Shown here one piece after another: positions 45,355-54,165 of a stretch of DNA of 64,000 bases (the stretch's first letter is position 1; the number at the start of each line of letters is the position of its first letter). The translations under genes were made by a program, and so were the position numbers. The stretch comes from Mangrovimonas futianensis (GTDB lineage Bacteria; Bacteroidota; Bacteroidia; Flavobacteriales; Flavobacteriaceae): contig NZ_JAJJNF010000009.1 of NCBI RefSeq assembly GCF_021245805.1, positions 90,186 through 154,185 on the forward strand, read 5' to 3'. A model generated the notes under the pieces. It ran no database searches. It saw only the letters and a list, made by a program, of their open reading frames with translations, and was not told where the DNA came from.

Positions 45355-46449
45355 TTATGTTTTTGGCAATTTTACTGTAAATATAGCACCTTTATTTGGG
45401 TTGTTTTGTGCTATAATAGTACCTTTATGGGAGGCAACTATACCATGTACAACACTTAGCCCTAGTCCAGAGCCTTCGCCGGTTGGTTTGGTCGTAAAAA
45501 AAGGTTGGAAAACTTTTTCCAAAGCCTCTGCAGTAAATCCGTCACCTTCATCGGAAATTTTAAGAACAATATCTTTTTTTGTTTGAAAGGCTTCTATAGT
45601 TACTAAGCCTTCTTTTGGTGAAAAATAGATAGCATTCATCAATAAATTAAAAATAATTTGTGTGAGTTGAATTGGATCGGCTTTGAGCCACAATTCTTCA
45701 TCTTCAATTTTTGCTAAGTATTTTACTTGTTCTTTTCTAAAGGTTGCATCCAACAAATCAATGGCGCTTTTTATATTGGGTATTATATTGACCCTTTTCA
45801 TTTCCTGCGGCATTTCGCAAGAAAAAAACATGAGTTTCTTTACTACTTCTCTCGAGAAAATTGTGTTTTGAATAATTTTTTGTAAATCAGCTTTTGCTTT
45901 TTTGTTGGTTGCCAAATCACTCTGTAACAACTCAGCAAACCCCAGAATATTAGCTAATGGAGTATTGAGCTCGTGAGCAATCCCCGCTGTAATTTCACCA
46001 AGAATACTCAGTCTATCTGCTCGCTCCATTTGTCTTTTTAGAGAGGTCTCACTTTTTTTGATTTCTATGCGCTCCAGAAGATTTCCGACTTTCAAAGCCA
46101 CACTGTCAAGTAGTAATTGTTCTTCATTTAAAAAGTCTTCATCTTCTTTCTGATACAGAAAGGCCCTAATTTGGCCATTATTTTCGTTGAAAACATTGAT
46201 ATTTGAGAAAATATTTAAGGCTTCTTGAGAGTAGTCCCCTGTACTTACAGACGATTCTCCTAAGTCTATGATAATCTCTGTTTTTTCAGGGTACTTAAAT
46301 GCTTTTTTTAAACTAAGTGAAATTGCCTTTAAGGTATCTTGTAAGAAATCTGTATTGTAATTTACAATAATAGATGAAATTTCGTAAAGACAGGTCAATT
46401 CTTTTATTCTTTCTTTTAATATTTCTTCTGTATTGGTGATGGTTTTCAT
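45355..46449 (-). CDS. Cytoplasmic sensor histidine kinase
   Basis: A 364-residue protein without transmembrane helices. An N-terminal GAF-like sensor (about 1-130) precedes a dimerisation domain with the phospho-acceptor His159 in GIAHELNTPLANILGFAELL, and a HATPase domain with DEGDGF and GSGLGLSVVHGIV. It is the partner of the sigma-54 regulator 2 bp downstream. The signal is unknown; a soluble GAF sensor suggests an internal metabolite or redox cue. Confidence 0.9.
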   Translation of the reverse strand: MKTITNTEEILKERIKELTCLYEISSIIVNYNTDFLQDTLKAISLSLKKAFKYPEKTEIIIDLGESSVSTGDYSQEALNIFSNINVFNENNGQIRAFLYQKEDEDFLNEEQLLLDSVALKVGNLLERIEIKKSETSLKRQMERADRLSILGEITAGIAHELNTPLANILGFAELLQSDLATNKKAKADLQKIIQNTIFSREVVKKLMFFSCEMPQEMKRVNIIPNIKSAIDLLDATFRKEQVKYLAKIEDEELWLKADPIQLTQIIFNLLMNAIYFSPKEGLVTIEAFQTKKDIVLKISDEGDGFTAEALEKVFQPFFTTKPTGEGSGLGLSVVHGIVASHKGTIIAQNNPNKGAIFTVKLPKT

Positions 46450-46513
46450 AAATAATATAGAATTAACTTCAGTTTTGAAAAATAGTATAATTCTAATATA
46501 ACCTTTGCATTTA

Positions 46514-47392
46514 TTAATCTAAGATTATATCTAATTGGATATCATGTGTTTCTATAGGGACACAGTCTATTATTTGGAAAGGATAGCAAACACCTACTTT
46601 TAGTGGGTGATTTTGATTAGCCAAAAAAGTGTCATAGTAACCGCCGCCATAGCCTAATCTATTACAATTTTTGTCAAATGCTAAACCTGCAACTATTATT
46701 AAATCATAATGCCCATTATGATACTCCTCATATTTAGGGTGATATGTGTTAAATATACCAATTTCCATGTCTTTTAGGTTACTCAATTTAAGATTTTGCA
46801 TTTGCCTATTTTTGAGTGTTTTGGGTACTATAACCGTAATACCACAGTCAATTGCCTTTTGTAACAGAGGAAGAACATTTACTTCAGACTCCATAGTTAA
46901 ATAGCTATGAATACTCTGAATGTTATTTTTCAAAATTAAATCCCAGAGTTGTGTGCAGATTTTTTCCGAATATTTTCTTCGTTCTTTGTGAGACATTTCA
47001 TTCCGCTTTTCCAGCATTTTTCTCCTGAGATATCTTTTTTGAGATTTAATAGAAATAGATTTTTTATAAGATTCTGAAAAAAAAGAGGAGGTCTTATAAG
47101 GAAATACTATTTCATCTTTTTCAAAGTTTACCGTTTGTATTTGTACTTGAGGGTAGACAATTTCCAATATATCTCTTTTATTGAAGGTGCTTCTATATTC
47201 TGATCTGATTTCAATACTTTTAGCAAAACAGACATTACTTTCCAAGAGTGATTTTTCTTCAAAAGAAAGCCCATATAGAATAGATATTCTATGAGTGAAT
47301 TCAGGACATAGTTTGAAAGTATATAACTCTAGTAATGATTTAATATTTTTATTAGGTTTAGTTGTAAATATTTCTGAAAATTTAAATTTCAT
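46514..47392 (-). CDS. 5-formyltetrahydrofolate cyclo-ligase with unknown N-terminal domain
   Basis: A 292-residue protein, about 100 residues longer than the usual enzyme of about 190. The C-terminal part (about 115-292) is the cyclo-ligase: KRYLRRKMLEKRNEM, TMESEVNVLPLLQKA, LAFDKNCNRLGYGGGYYDTFL. It would convert 5-formyl-THF to 5,10-methenyl-THF with ATP. The N-terminal about 115 residues (FSEIFTTKPNKNIKS, FTHRISILYGLS, FNKRDILEIVYPQ) match nothing I know. It is upstream of the kinase gene by 64 bp on the same strand. Confidence 0.8.
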   Translation of the reverse strand: MKFKFSEIFTTKPNKNIKSLLELYTFKLCPEFTHRISILYGLSFEEKSLLESNVCFAKSIEIRSEYRSTFNKRDILEIVYPQVQIQTVNFEKDEIVFPYKTSSFFSESYKKSISIKSQKRYLRRKMLEKRNEMSHKERRKYSEKICTQLWDLILKNNIQSIHSYLTMESEVNVLPLLQKAIDCGITVIVPKTLKNRQMQNLKLSNLKDMEIGIFNTYHPKYEEYHNGHYDLIIVAGLAFDKNCNRLGYGGGYYDTFLANQNHPLKVGVCYPFQIIDCVPIETHDIQLDIILD

Positions 47393-47516
47393 TTTATTCT
47401 TTTATAAATTATATGTTTGTTAAATTAATTGATTGTTAGGTGATATTTAATTGCCATTATGTGCTTTTTAAATGAGTATTTTTTATAAAACTATGGCTTG
47501 ATTAAACACTTTGTTT

Positions 47517-47800
47517 TTAGAGACATATCTTTTTGTCTTTTGCAATCTTAAAAATGCGTTCCAAATTATTTTCCGCTTTCAATAATTCCTTCTCATAACG
47601 TCGGGAAAATTCATCAAACTTTTCTTTTTTATGATTAAACCACCGTCTTACTTTTTCAGAAGGAACAATTTTTTTGTCCCACTCATATAAATTTGCCCCC
47701 TTTTTTGAAATACCGCGAGGCCAAAATCTGTCTACCAATATTCTGTATCCCGCTTCTTCTGTTGGGTTATCACAAATTTTTTAATAAAGATGTTGTTCAT
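47517..47800 (-). pseudogene. DUF488-family gene, frameshifted and truncated
   Basis: The central part is clearly DUF488: GYRILVDRFWPRGISKKGANLYEWDKKI and VRRWFNHKKEKFDEFSRRYEKEL. The conserved DNPTEEAG start is out of frame with the only ATG (47798-47800); one extra A in the A6 run at 47777-47782 would restore MNNIFIKK followed by ICDNPTEE. The C-terminus stops at KKICL, before the usual LLYxAKDxxHN segment. It looks like a decaying gene, unless the A-run is a sequencing error. Confidence 0.7.
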
Positions 47801-47821
47801 AAAATAAGAGTAAAATTAATT

Positions 47822-47840
47822 AGGATAAAAATGTCTTAAT
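47822..47840 (+). promoter_or_regulatory. Rrf2/NsrR-type operator candidate before the nos operon
   Basis: AGGATAAAAATGTCTTAAT matches two similar sites, before ric (61317-61335) and the Rrf2 gene (61839-61857), with consensus GGAYAAWWWTRTCTTAAT. Found only upstream of NO/N2O-related genes in this window, it is a candidate binding site of the Rrf2 regulator. Confidence 0.6.
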
Positions 47841-47856
47841 TATGATAATTGTCATA
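47841..47856 (+). promoter_or_regulatory. CRP/FNR-like palindrome in the nos promoter
   Basis: TATGA-TAATTG-TCATA has the TGTGA-N6-TCACA architecture of CRP/FNR-family sites (7 of 8 symmetric pairs). Its centre is about 41 bp before the start predicted from the -7 element at 47878-47885, the class II activator position. Confidence 0.6.
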
Positions 47857-47877
47857 TTTTATAATCCATATGAAAAG

Positions 47878-47885
47878 TAATTTTG
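47878..47885 (+). promoter_or_regulatory. Bacteroidota -7 element of the nos operon
   Basis: TAATTTTG matches TAnnTTTG exactly, 21 bp before the cytochrome c start codon. Transcription would begin near 47890. Confidence 0.6.
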
Positions 47886-47906
47886 TGAATAAATTAAATC
47901 TATATT

Positions 47907-48413
47907 ATGAAAACTACACTAAAACTATCTCTTGTTTTTATGGCTTTACTTTTTATTAGTTGTGGAGGCAAGGAAGAAAAAAAGGAGCCATTTAATTATG
48001 GGAAAAAAACAACTACAACTGAAAAGAAAGTTGAAAAAAAGGTTCAGAATGAGGATTTAGCATCAACAAGAATGGATTTAACAAATAAAGGTATAGGTCC
48101 TATTAAATCAGTTGAACTGGGAGAAAACATTGACCAAGCAATGGTAACCCATGGTGCTGAGGTCTATAAAAAAATGTGTACGGCATGTCATAGACCAGAA
48201 AAGAAATTTATTGGTCCAGCCCCAAAGGGAATTCTTGAACGCAGAACACCTGAATGGATTATGAACATGATTTTGAATCCTGAGGAAATGGTGCAAAAAG
48301 ACCCACTGGCCAAAGATTTATTAATAGAATTCAACGGATCTCCAATGGCTAATCAAAATCTTACTGAAGAAGAAGCCAGAGCTGTATTGGAATATTTTAG
48401 AACTCTCAAATAA
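47907..48413 (+). CDS. Cytochrome c lipoprotein of the nos operon
   Basis: A 168-residue lipoprotein (lipobox LLFISC, Cys19) with a Lys/Glu-rich linker and one class I cytochrome c domain. The haem is bound by CTACH (Cys91, Cys94, His95); Met147 in NGSPMANQNL is the probable distal ligand. It is the first gene of the nos operon and is the likely electron donor to NosZ in a cluster that lacks nosR. Next gene at 6 bp. Confidence 0.87.
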   Translation: MKTTLKLSLVFMALLFISCGGKEEKKEPFNYGKKTTTTEKKVEKKVQNEDLASTRMDLTNKGIGPIKSVELGENIDQAMVTHGAEVYKKMCTACHRPEKKFIGPAPKGILERRTPEWIMNMILNPEEMVQKDPLAKDLLIEFNGSPMANQNLTEEEARAVLEYFRTLK

Positions 48414-48419
48414 GATTAT

Positions 48420-48998
48420 ATGAAAGCTAACAAGGGTATAATTTGGTTTGTATTGGGTTTTTTATTGATGTTCTCATGTAAGAATGCTAATAATGAATCC
48501 TCTACTACAAACGATGTTAGTGTTGGAGAAAACCCACAAACAGAAAAAACAGGACAAGCATATGTTACTGACGATGAAGGTAAGCCTAGTGTTTTAGCTA
48601 TTGCAATAGGGTCGCAAGATCATACAACACTGGTAGCTGCTGTTCAAGCGGCTGAACTAGAAAATGCGTTGGTGAATGCGGGACCGTTAATGGTATTTGC
48701 ACCAACTAATGAGGCTTTTGCAGCCTTACCAGAAGGAACAGTCGAAAACTTGCTAAAGCCGGAAAATAATGAGGTTTTAGCCAATATCTTAAAATATCAC
48801 GTAACCCCTGGAAATTACTCAAAAGAGTTTTTGACCAAGTTCAAGAAATTAGGGCAGGCAAACAACCAATATATTGCTGTTGAGGTTGTTGAAGGCGAAC
48901 CTATAATAGGAGGTTCCAAAATCTTGGCAAGTATACCTGCGGGTAATGGAATTGTACATGTTATAGACAAGGTTTTGCTCCCTCCTTCAAATGAATAA
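48420..48998 (+). CDS. Fasciclin-domain lipoprotein in the nos operon
   Basis: A 192-residue lipoprotein (lipobox LMFSC, Cys20) with one fasciclin (FAS1) domain: LVNAGPLMVFAPTNEAFAALPEGTVENLL and ILKYHVTPGNY, ending NGIVHVIDKVLLPP. FAS1 domains mediate adhesion or protein contacts. Its place between cytochrome c and nosZ suggests a role in holding periplasmic nos proteins together (inference); its presence in the nos operon is unusual relative to proteobacterial clusters. Confidence 0.86.
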   Translation: MKANKGIIWFVLGFLLMFSCKNANNESSTTNDVSVGENPQTEKTGQAYVTDDEGKPSVLAIAIGSQDHTTLVAAVQAAELENALVNAGPLMVFAPTNEAFAALPEGTVENLLKPENNEVLANILKYHVTPGNYSKEFLTKFKKLGQANNQYIAVEVVEGEPIIGGSKILASIPAGNGIVHVIDKVLLPPSNE

Positions 48999-49022
48999 CA
49001 CTAATCTAATCATACAAAAACA

Positions 49023-50993
49023 ATGAAAAACACATTAAAATTATTAATTGCCATAGTGGTATTTCTATTGGCATTTACAAATTGCGAGAACACTAAAAAG
49101 TCAGATTCTAAATCTGGTGCCTTGGCAGGTAACGTAGCCGAGAAAGTTTATGTGGCACCAGGTGAACACGATGAATTCTATGCATTTGTTTCAGGAGGCT
49201 TCAGTGGACAATTATCTGTCTATGGGTTGCCATCAGGACGTTTGTTTAAAGTAATTCCAGTGTTTTCTCAAGATGCAGAAAAAGCTTGGGGATATAATGA
49301 AGAAACCAAGCCTATGCTGAACACATCTCACGGTTTTGTGCCTTGGGATGATGCACACCATCCTGATATCTCACAAACCAATGGGGTAGTAGATGGTCGT
49401 TGGGTTTTTATCAATGGTAATAATACACCGCGTATTGCAAAAGTAGATTTGACTACATTCGAAACTACGGAAATTATTGAAGTACCTAATAGTGCAGGTA
49501 ACCACAGTTCTTCTTTTGTGACTGAAAATACTGAGTATGTTGTGGCTGGAACACGTTTCTCTGTGCCAATTCCACAAAGAGATATGCCTATTAAAGATTA
49601 CAAAGGGAACTTTAAAGGTGCTTTGACCTTTATTTCTGTGGAGCCTGAACATGGTAATATGGATATCAAGTTTCAATTGATTATGCCTGGTTTTGACTAT
49701 GATTTGTCTCATCCTGGTCGTGGTAAATCCCATGGATGGTTCTTCTTTACAACTTACAATTCAGAAGAAGCTAATACACTTCTTGAAGTAAATGCCTCCC
49801 AGAACGATAAAGACTTTATCGCTGCTGTAAATTGGAAAAAAATTGAAGAGTATGTAAATAATGGTGGTGGCACGAAAATGCCAGCAAATTATGCACATAA
49901 TGTATATGATGAAGATACACATATGGCGACATCAACAATGAAAAAAGAAGTTCTAACGGTTAATCCGTTGGATGTGCCAGGAGCAGTTTTCTTATTGCCT
50001 ACACCTAAGTCACCACACGGTTGTGATGTAGATCCAACAGGTGAATATATTGTGGGGAATGGTAAGCTTTCAGCTAATCTTACTGTTCATTCATTTACTA
50101 AAATGCTTGACGCCATTGAGAATGAAAAGTTTGCTGGTGATGCTTATGGTATTCCTATTTTAAATTTTGAAGATGTATTAGCAGGTGTTGTTGAGCAACC
50201 AGGCTTAGGGCCTTTACATACTGAGTTTGATGATAAAGGTAATGCCTACACTACCTTCTTTATTTCTTCAGAAGTGGTGAAATGGAAAGTTGGTACTTGG
50301 GAAGTGGTAGATAGACAACCTTGTTATTATTCAGTGGGACATTTAATGATTCCTGGTGGTAACTCACAAAAACCTTGGGGTAAATATGTGGTAGCCATGA
50401 ACAAGATTACTAAAGATAGATATCTGCCAACAGGTCCTGAGGTAACCCAATCTGCACAACTTTATGATATTTCTGGAGACAAAATGGAATTACTCTTGGA
50501 TTTCCCAACGATTGGTGAGCCACACTATGCAGCTGGTTGTCCAGCTGATCTTATCAAGCCAAATTCTAAAAAGATTTTTAATTTAGAAGACAATGAGCAT
50601 CCTTTTGCTGCAAAAAGTGAAGCAGATACCAAAGTAGTTCGTGACGGTAACACTGTACATATTTATATGACTATGATACGAAGCCACTTTGCACCAGATA
50701 ATATTGAAGGTGTCAAAGTAGGTGACAAAGTCTATTTCCATGTTACAAACCTAGAACAAGATTATGATGTGCCCCATGGTATCAGTATGATTGGTGCTAA
50801 TACATCAGAATTGCTCATTATGCCAGGGCAAACAGAGACGTTCCTATGGGAACCTAAGCAAGAAGGTGTTTGGCCATTCTATTGTACTGATTTCTGTTCA
50901 GCATTGCACCAAGAAATGCAAGGATATGTAAGAGTTTCTCCAACGGGATCTAACACTGAATTGAAGTGGTCTCTAGGAGAAGATATTGAATAA
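49023..50993 (+). CDS. nosZ: Nitrous oxide reductase, clade II (Sec/lipoprotein type)
   Basis: A 656-residue periplasmic copper enzyme that reduces N2O to N2. The N-terminus is a lipoprotein signal (LLAFTNC, Cys about 21) without twin-arginine, which places it in clade II. The seven-bladed propeller bears the CuZ histidines (for example GNHSSSF, KSHGWFFF, KSPHGCDVDPTG, LGPLHTEFD). The C-terminal cupredoxin has the complete CuA motif CTDFCSALHQEM (Cys621, Cys625, His629, Met632). A strong hairpin follows the gene. Confidence 0.95.
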   Translation: MKNTLKLLIAIVVFLLAFTNCENTKKSDSKSGALAGNVAEKVYVAPGEHDEFYAFVSGGFSGQLSVYGLPSGRLFKVIPVFSQDAEKAWGYNEETKPMLNTSHGFVPWDDAHHPDISQTNGVVDGRWVFINGNNTPRIAKVDLTTFETTEIIEVPNSAGNHSSSFVTENTEYVVAGTRFSVPIPQRDMPIKDYKGNFKGALTFISVEPEHGNMDIKFQLIMPGFDYDLSHPGRGKSHGWFFFTTYNSEEANTLLEVNASQNDKDFIAAVNWKKIEEYVNNGGGTKMPANYAHNVYDEDTHMATSTMKKEVLTVNPLDVPGAVFLLPTPKSPHGCDVDPTGEYIVGNGKLSANLTVHSFTKMLDAIENEKFAGDAYGIPILNFEDVLAGVVEQPGLGPLHTEFDDKGNAYTTFFISSEVVKWKVGTWEVVDRQPCYYSVGHLMIPGGNSQKPWGKYVVAMNKITKDRYLPTGPEVTQSAQLYDISGDKMELLLDFPTIGEPHYAAGCPADLIKPNSKKIFNLEDNEHPFAAKSEADTKVVRDGNTVHIYMTMIRSHFAPDNIEGVKVGDKVYFHVTNLEQDYDVPHGISMIGANTSELLIMPGQTETFLWEPKQEGVWPFYCTDFCSALHQEMQGYVRVSPTGSNTELKWSLGEDIE

Positions 50994-51031
50994 TCATCGG
51001 TTAGGAGAATTTTAGTGTTTGTTTTTCTAAC

Positions 51032-51070
51032 AAAGAGGCGAGAGCAACACGTTTCGCTCTCGCCTTTCTT
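51032..51070 (+). terminator. Hairpin after nosZ
   Basis: AGGCGAGAGC pairs with GCTCTCGCCT and is followed by TTCTTT. It lies between nosZ and the accessory genes, so it probably ends or reduces transcription, keeping nosZ in excess over nosLDFY. Confidence 0.75.
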
Positions 51071-51103
51071 TCAAAAACACTTAAAGATTTAATATAATAA
51101 ATC

Positions 51104-51703
51104 ATGAAAAAGTCAAACATCATTATGTTAATTGCAGCTTTGCTGCCACTAGGACTCTTCCTGTTTCCTTTATGGAAAATTACTTTGGAAGCGCCTCAAT
51201 ACCCAACACCGTTAGGGATGTATATCTATATCAATGACTTTTCTGATGCCAATCCACATGATATCAAAAATATCAATTTGATGAATCATTATGTTGGTAT
51301 GAAATATATACCTGAAGCCATACCAGAATTCAAAATTTTCCCAGCTGGAATCATCATTACCAGTATTTTGGGATTGCTCATTGCATTTAAGGGCAATTAT
51401 AAATGGTTCTTATACTGGTTTATTTTAATGATAGTTTTAAGTACGGCTGGTTTGTATGACTTTTATCTTTGGGAACATGATTATGGACACAATCTGGATC
51501 CTAAGGCTATTATGAAATTCACCAATCCAGATGGTACTCAAATGGGTTTCCAACCGCCTCTGTTTGGAACCAAGGAAATTTTAAACTTTACGGCTCATTC
51601 TTATCCACGTTTGGGAGCCTTTTTTCTAGCCTTCGGAATTGCTACCTCTTTTACGGCCTATTTAGTAGGTAAAAAACAACATAAAAAAACTATTTTCAAG
51701 TAG
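51104..51703 (+). CDS. Nos-associated membrane protein
   Basis: A 199-residue protein with about four hydrophobic helices and a periplasmic segment (LMNHYVGMKYIPEAIPEFKIFPAG; LWEHDYGHNLDP) carrying conserved-looking His, Met and Asp residues. I recognise it as the membrane protein that usually lies between nosZ and nosL/nosD in Bacteroidota clade II clusters. Its role is not established; copper handling or electron transfer are possible. Downstream nosL is 32 bp away. Confidence 0.75.
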   Translation: MKKSNIIMLIAALLPLGLFLFPLWKITLEAPQYPTPLGMYIYINDFSDANPHDIKNINLMNHYVGMKYIPEAIPEFKIFPAGIIITSILGLLIAFKGNYKWFLYWFILMIVLSTAGLYDFYLWEHDYGHNLDPKAIMKFTNPDGTQMGFQPPLFGTKEILNFTAHSYPRLGAFFLAFGIATSFTAYLVGKKQHKKTIFK

Positions 51704-51735
51704 TAAGGACATACACAAACACTAAAACACTAAAA

Positions 51736-52224
51736 ATGAAAAGCGCTAAACACTTTTACGAACACTTAACCAATACAAGTGTAGTGAGTAAAACACTAAA
51801 GAATGTCTTATTGCTTCCGCTTTTTCTTGCTATAGTTGGCTGTAACGTAAAACCACAGCCTATCGATTATGGTAATGATGGATGTTATTTCTGCAAAATG
51901 ACCATTGTAGATAAGATACATGCCGCTGAAATTGTGACTAAAAAGGGGAAGGTTTACAAGTTTGATGCTACAGAGTGCATGGTTAATTTCTCTAAAGAAT
52001 TCGACACAAATGAAATTGCATTGTATTTGTCCAATGATTATATGCGCCCAGAAGTATTGACCGATGCCACCCAAGCCACTTTTTTAATAAGTGAAAATGT
52101 ACCAAGTCCAATGGGAGCCAACTTATCTGCGTTTAGTAATCAATCTGACGCTGGAAAAGTACAGTCTGATAAAGGAGGTGACCTTTACAATTGGAATCAA
52201 TTATTAGCTAAATTCAGGGAGTAA
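51736..52224 (+). CDS. nosL: NosL copper chaperone lipoprotein
   Basis: A 162-residue lipoprotein (IVGC, Cys36) with the NosL copper motif CYFCKM (Cys50, Cys53, Met55) and the downstream FDATECMVNF and GANLSAFSNQ strings. NosL delivers Cu(I) for the CuZ centre of NosZ. The N-terminal about 25 residues before the signal peptide are longer than usual; a later start is possible but no nearby ATG exists. nosD starts 4 bp downstream. Confidence 0.9.
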   Translation: MKSAKHFYEHLTNTSVVSKTLKNVLLLPLFLAIVGCNVKPQPIDYGNDGCYFCKMTIVDKIHAAEIVTKKGKVYKFDATECMVNFSKEFDTNEIALYLSNDYMRPEVLTDATQATFLISENVPSPMGANLSAFSNQSDAGKVQSDKGGDLYNWNQLLAKFRE

Positions 52225-52228
52225 AATC

Positions 52229-53464
52229 ATGAAAAAGCACCTAGCTTTTTTTGTCTTTGCCTTTATGGCTTACTTTGGTATTGCCCAAAGCGTTCAGGTG
52301 TGCAGTAGTTGCTCTTATAAATCTTTAAAAGAAGCTATTACTGCTGCTAATGCCTATGATACTATTTTGATTAAAAAGGGCACATATAAAGAGTGGAACA
52401 TAAAGGTTGATAAGCCCTTGGTTATCATTGGGGAAAATTACCCAGTTGTAGATGGACAGTTAAAAGGCGAAGTAATAACTATAGTTTCTGATGATGTAGT
52501 TGTTGACGGCTTGTTCATTATCAATGTAGGAACAAGTTACACTGAAGATTATGCCGCTATAAGGGTTAAGAAAAGTAAGAATTTTGTCATTCAAAATGTA
52601 GTGCTGGAAAAATTGTTTTTTGGCATTTATTTGGAGAAATCCAATTATGGTAAGATATACCACAATAAAATTGTCGGGGATGCCAAGGAAGAATACAACT
52701 CAGGAAACGGTATTCAGTTATGGTATAGTAACCATATTGAGATTGAGCATAATTATGTAGTGCATGTTCGCGATGGAATTTATCTGGAATTTTCTGATGA
52801 TTGTCTTATCAAAAACAATGTGAGTTCTATGAATTTGCGCTATGGTTTGCATTTTATGTTTTCAAATAATGACATTTACCAGGACAATACCTTTGAAAAA
52901 AATGGTGCTGGAGTAGCAGTCATGTTTTCAAAACATATAAAAATGTATAACAATATTTTTAGGGAAAATTGGGGAACAGCCTCTTATGGTATGCTTCTTA
53001 AGGAAATAAACGACGCTGAAATCAAAGGAAATACATTTCAAGACAACACCATTGGCATCAACATTGAAGGCTCCAATAGGATTACCTATAAAAACAATGA
53101 TTTTATCAATAATGGTTGGGCTGTAAAAGTGCGTGGTGCAACGTATTCAAATCATTTTCTGGAAAATAATTTCCTTTATAATTCCTTTGATTTAGCTTAT
53201 AACAGTAAAATAAACGACAATAGTTTCGATAGAAACTACTGGAGTAATTACACGGGTTATGACCTCAATAAAGATGGAGTAGGTGATGTGCCTTACAGAC
53301 CTATAAAACTGTTTTCCTACATAGTCAATAAAACTCCGGAAACCATTATCTTACTTAGAAGTCTATTTATTGATGTTATAGATTTTTCTGAAAAAGTATC
53401 GCCAATTTTCACGCCCGATAATTTAGTGGATGAAAATCCTTTAATAAAGAGAATAACATGGTAA
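52229..53464 (+). CDS. nosD: NosD, periplasmic beta-helix maturation protein
   Basis: A 411-residue protein with a signal peptide (FAFMAYFGIAQS) and a right-handed parallel beta-helix made of about twelve repeats with NxI/NxF turns (IEIEHNYVVHVRDGIYLE, FSNNDIYQDNTF, NTFQDNTIGINIEGSN). It is the periplasmic component of the NosDFY copper-maturation complex. It overlaps nosF by 7 bp, indicating coupled translation. Confidence 0.93.
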   Translation: MKKHLAFFVFAFMAYFGIAQSVQVCSSCSYKSLKEAITAANAYDTILIKKGTYKEWNIKVDKPLVIIGENYPVVDGQLKGEVITIVSDDVVVDGLFIINVGTSYTEDYAAIRVKKSKNFVIQNVVLEKLFFGIYLEKSNYGKIYHNKIVGDAKEEYNSGNGIQLWYSNHIEIEHNYVVHVRDGIYLEFSDDCLIKNNVSSMNLRYGLHFMFSNNDIYQDNTFEKNGAGVAVMFSKHIKMYNNIFRENWGTASYGMLLKEINDAEIKGNTFQDNTIGINIEGSNRITYKNNDFINNGWAVKVRGATYSNHFLENNFLYNSFDLAYNSKINDNSFDRNYWSNYTGYDLNKDGVGDVPYRPIKLFSYIVNKTPETIILLRSLFIDVIDFSEKVSPIFTPDNLVDENPLIKRITW

Positions 53465-54165
53465 GCATACAAAATTTACATAAAGCCTTTGGAAAAAATC
53501 AAGTCTTGAAAGGTGTAGACCTAGAGATTGAAAAGGGTGGAATTTTTGCTGTGTTGGGACCTAACGGTTCTGGGAAAACAACACTTATCAAATCTATTTT
53601 AGGGATGGTGATTTTTGATAAAGGAACCATTGAGGTACTAGGGAATAATATCAAAAAAAATGCTGATTACAGAAGGCAGATTGATTATTTACCTCAGATT
53701 GCCAATTTCCCTAGTAATCTTAAAGTGAAGGAGCTAATCAAGATGATTAAGGATTTAAGAGGAAAAGCGTCAGAAGATGAAAGGCTTATTGAATTGTTTA
53801 AGCTCCAGCCTTTTATGGATAAGAAATTAGGGAATCTATCTGGTGGTACCAAACAGAAAGTAAATATTGTCTTGACGTTTATGTTTGATAGCCCGATGAT
53901 CATTTTAGATGAGCCTACAACAGGTTTGGACCCTATTTCCTTGATTCGATTAAAAGGCTTGATTAAAGAGGAAAAAAAGAAAGGAAAAACCATTTTAATC
54001 ACCTCTCACATTATGAGTTTTGTGGAAGAAATGGCTGATGAGATAGTGTTTTTATTGGAAGGAAATATTTATTTCAAAGGAAGCATTCAAGAATTGAAAA
54101 ATAAAACTGAACAAGAAGATTTTGAACACGCTATTGCTTCCATTTTAAATCAAAATTATGTTTAA
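53458..54165 (+). CDS. nosF: NosF, ABC ATPase of the NosDFY complex
   Basis: A 235-residue ABC ATPase with Walker A GPNGSGKTT, signature LSGGTKQKVNI, Walker B MIILDEPTTGLDP and switch His in ITSHIMSFVEE. It drives NosD/NosY during assembly of the CuZ cluster. It overlaps both nosD (7 bp) and nosY (8 bp). Confidence 0.92.
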   Translation: MVSIQNLHKAFGKNQVLKGVDLEIEKGGIFAVLGPNGSGKTTLIKSILGMVIFDKGTIEVLGNNIKKNADYRRQIDYLPQIANFPSNLKVKELIKMIKDLRGKASEDERLIELFKLQPFMDKKLGNLSGGTKQKVNIVLTFMFDSPMIILDEPTTGLDPISLIRLKGLIKEEKKKGKTILITSHIMSFVEEMADEIVFLLEGNIYFKGSIQELKNKTEQEDFEHAIASILNQNYV

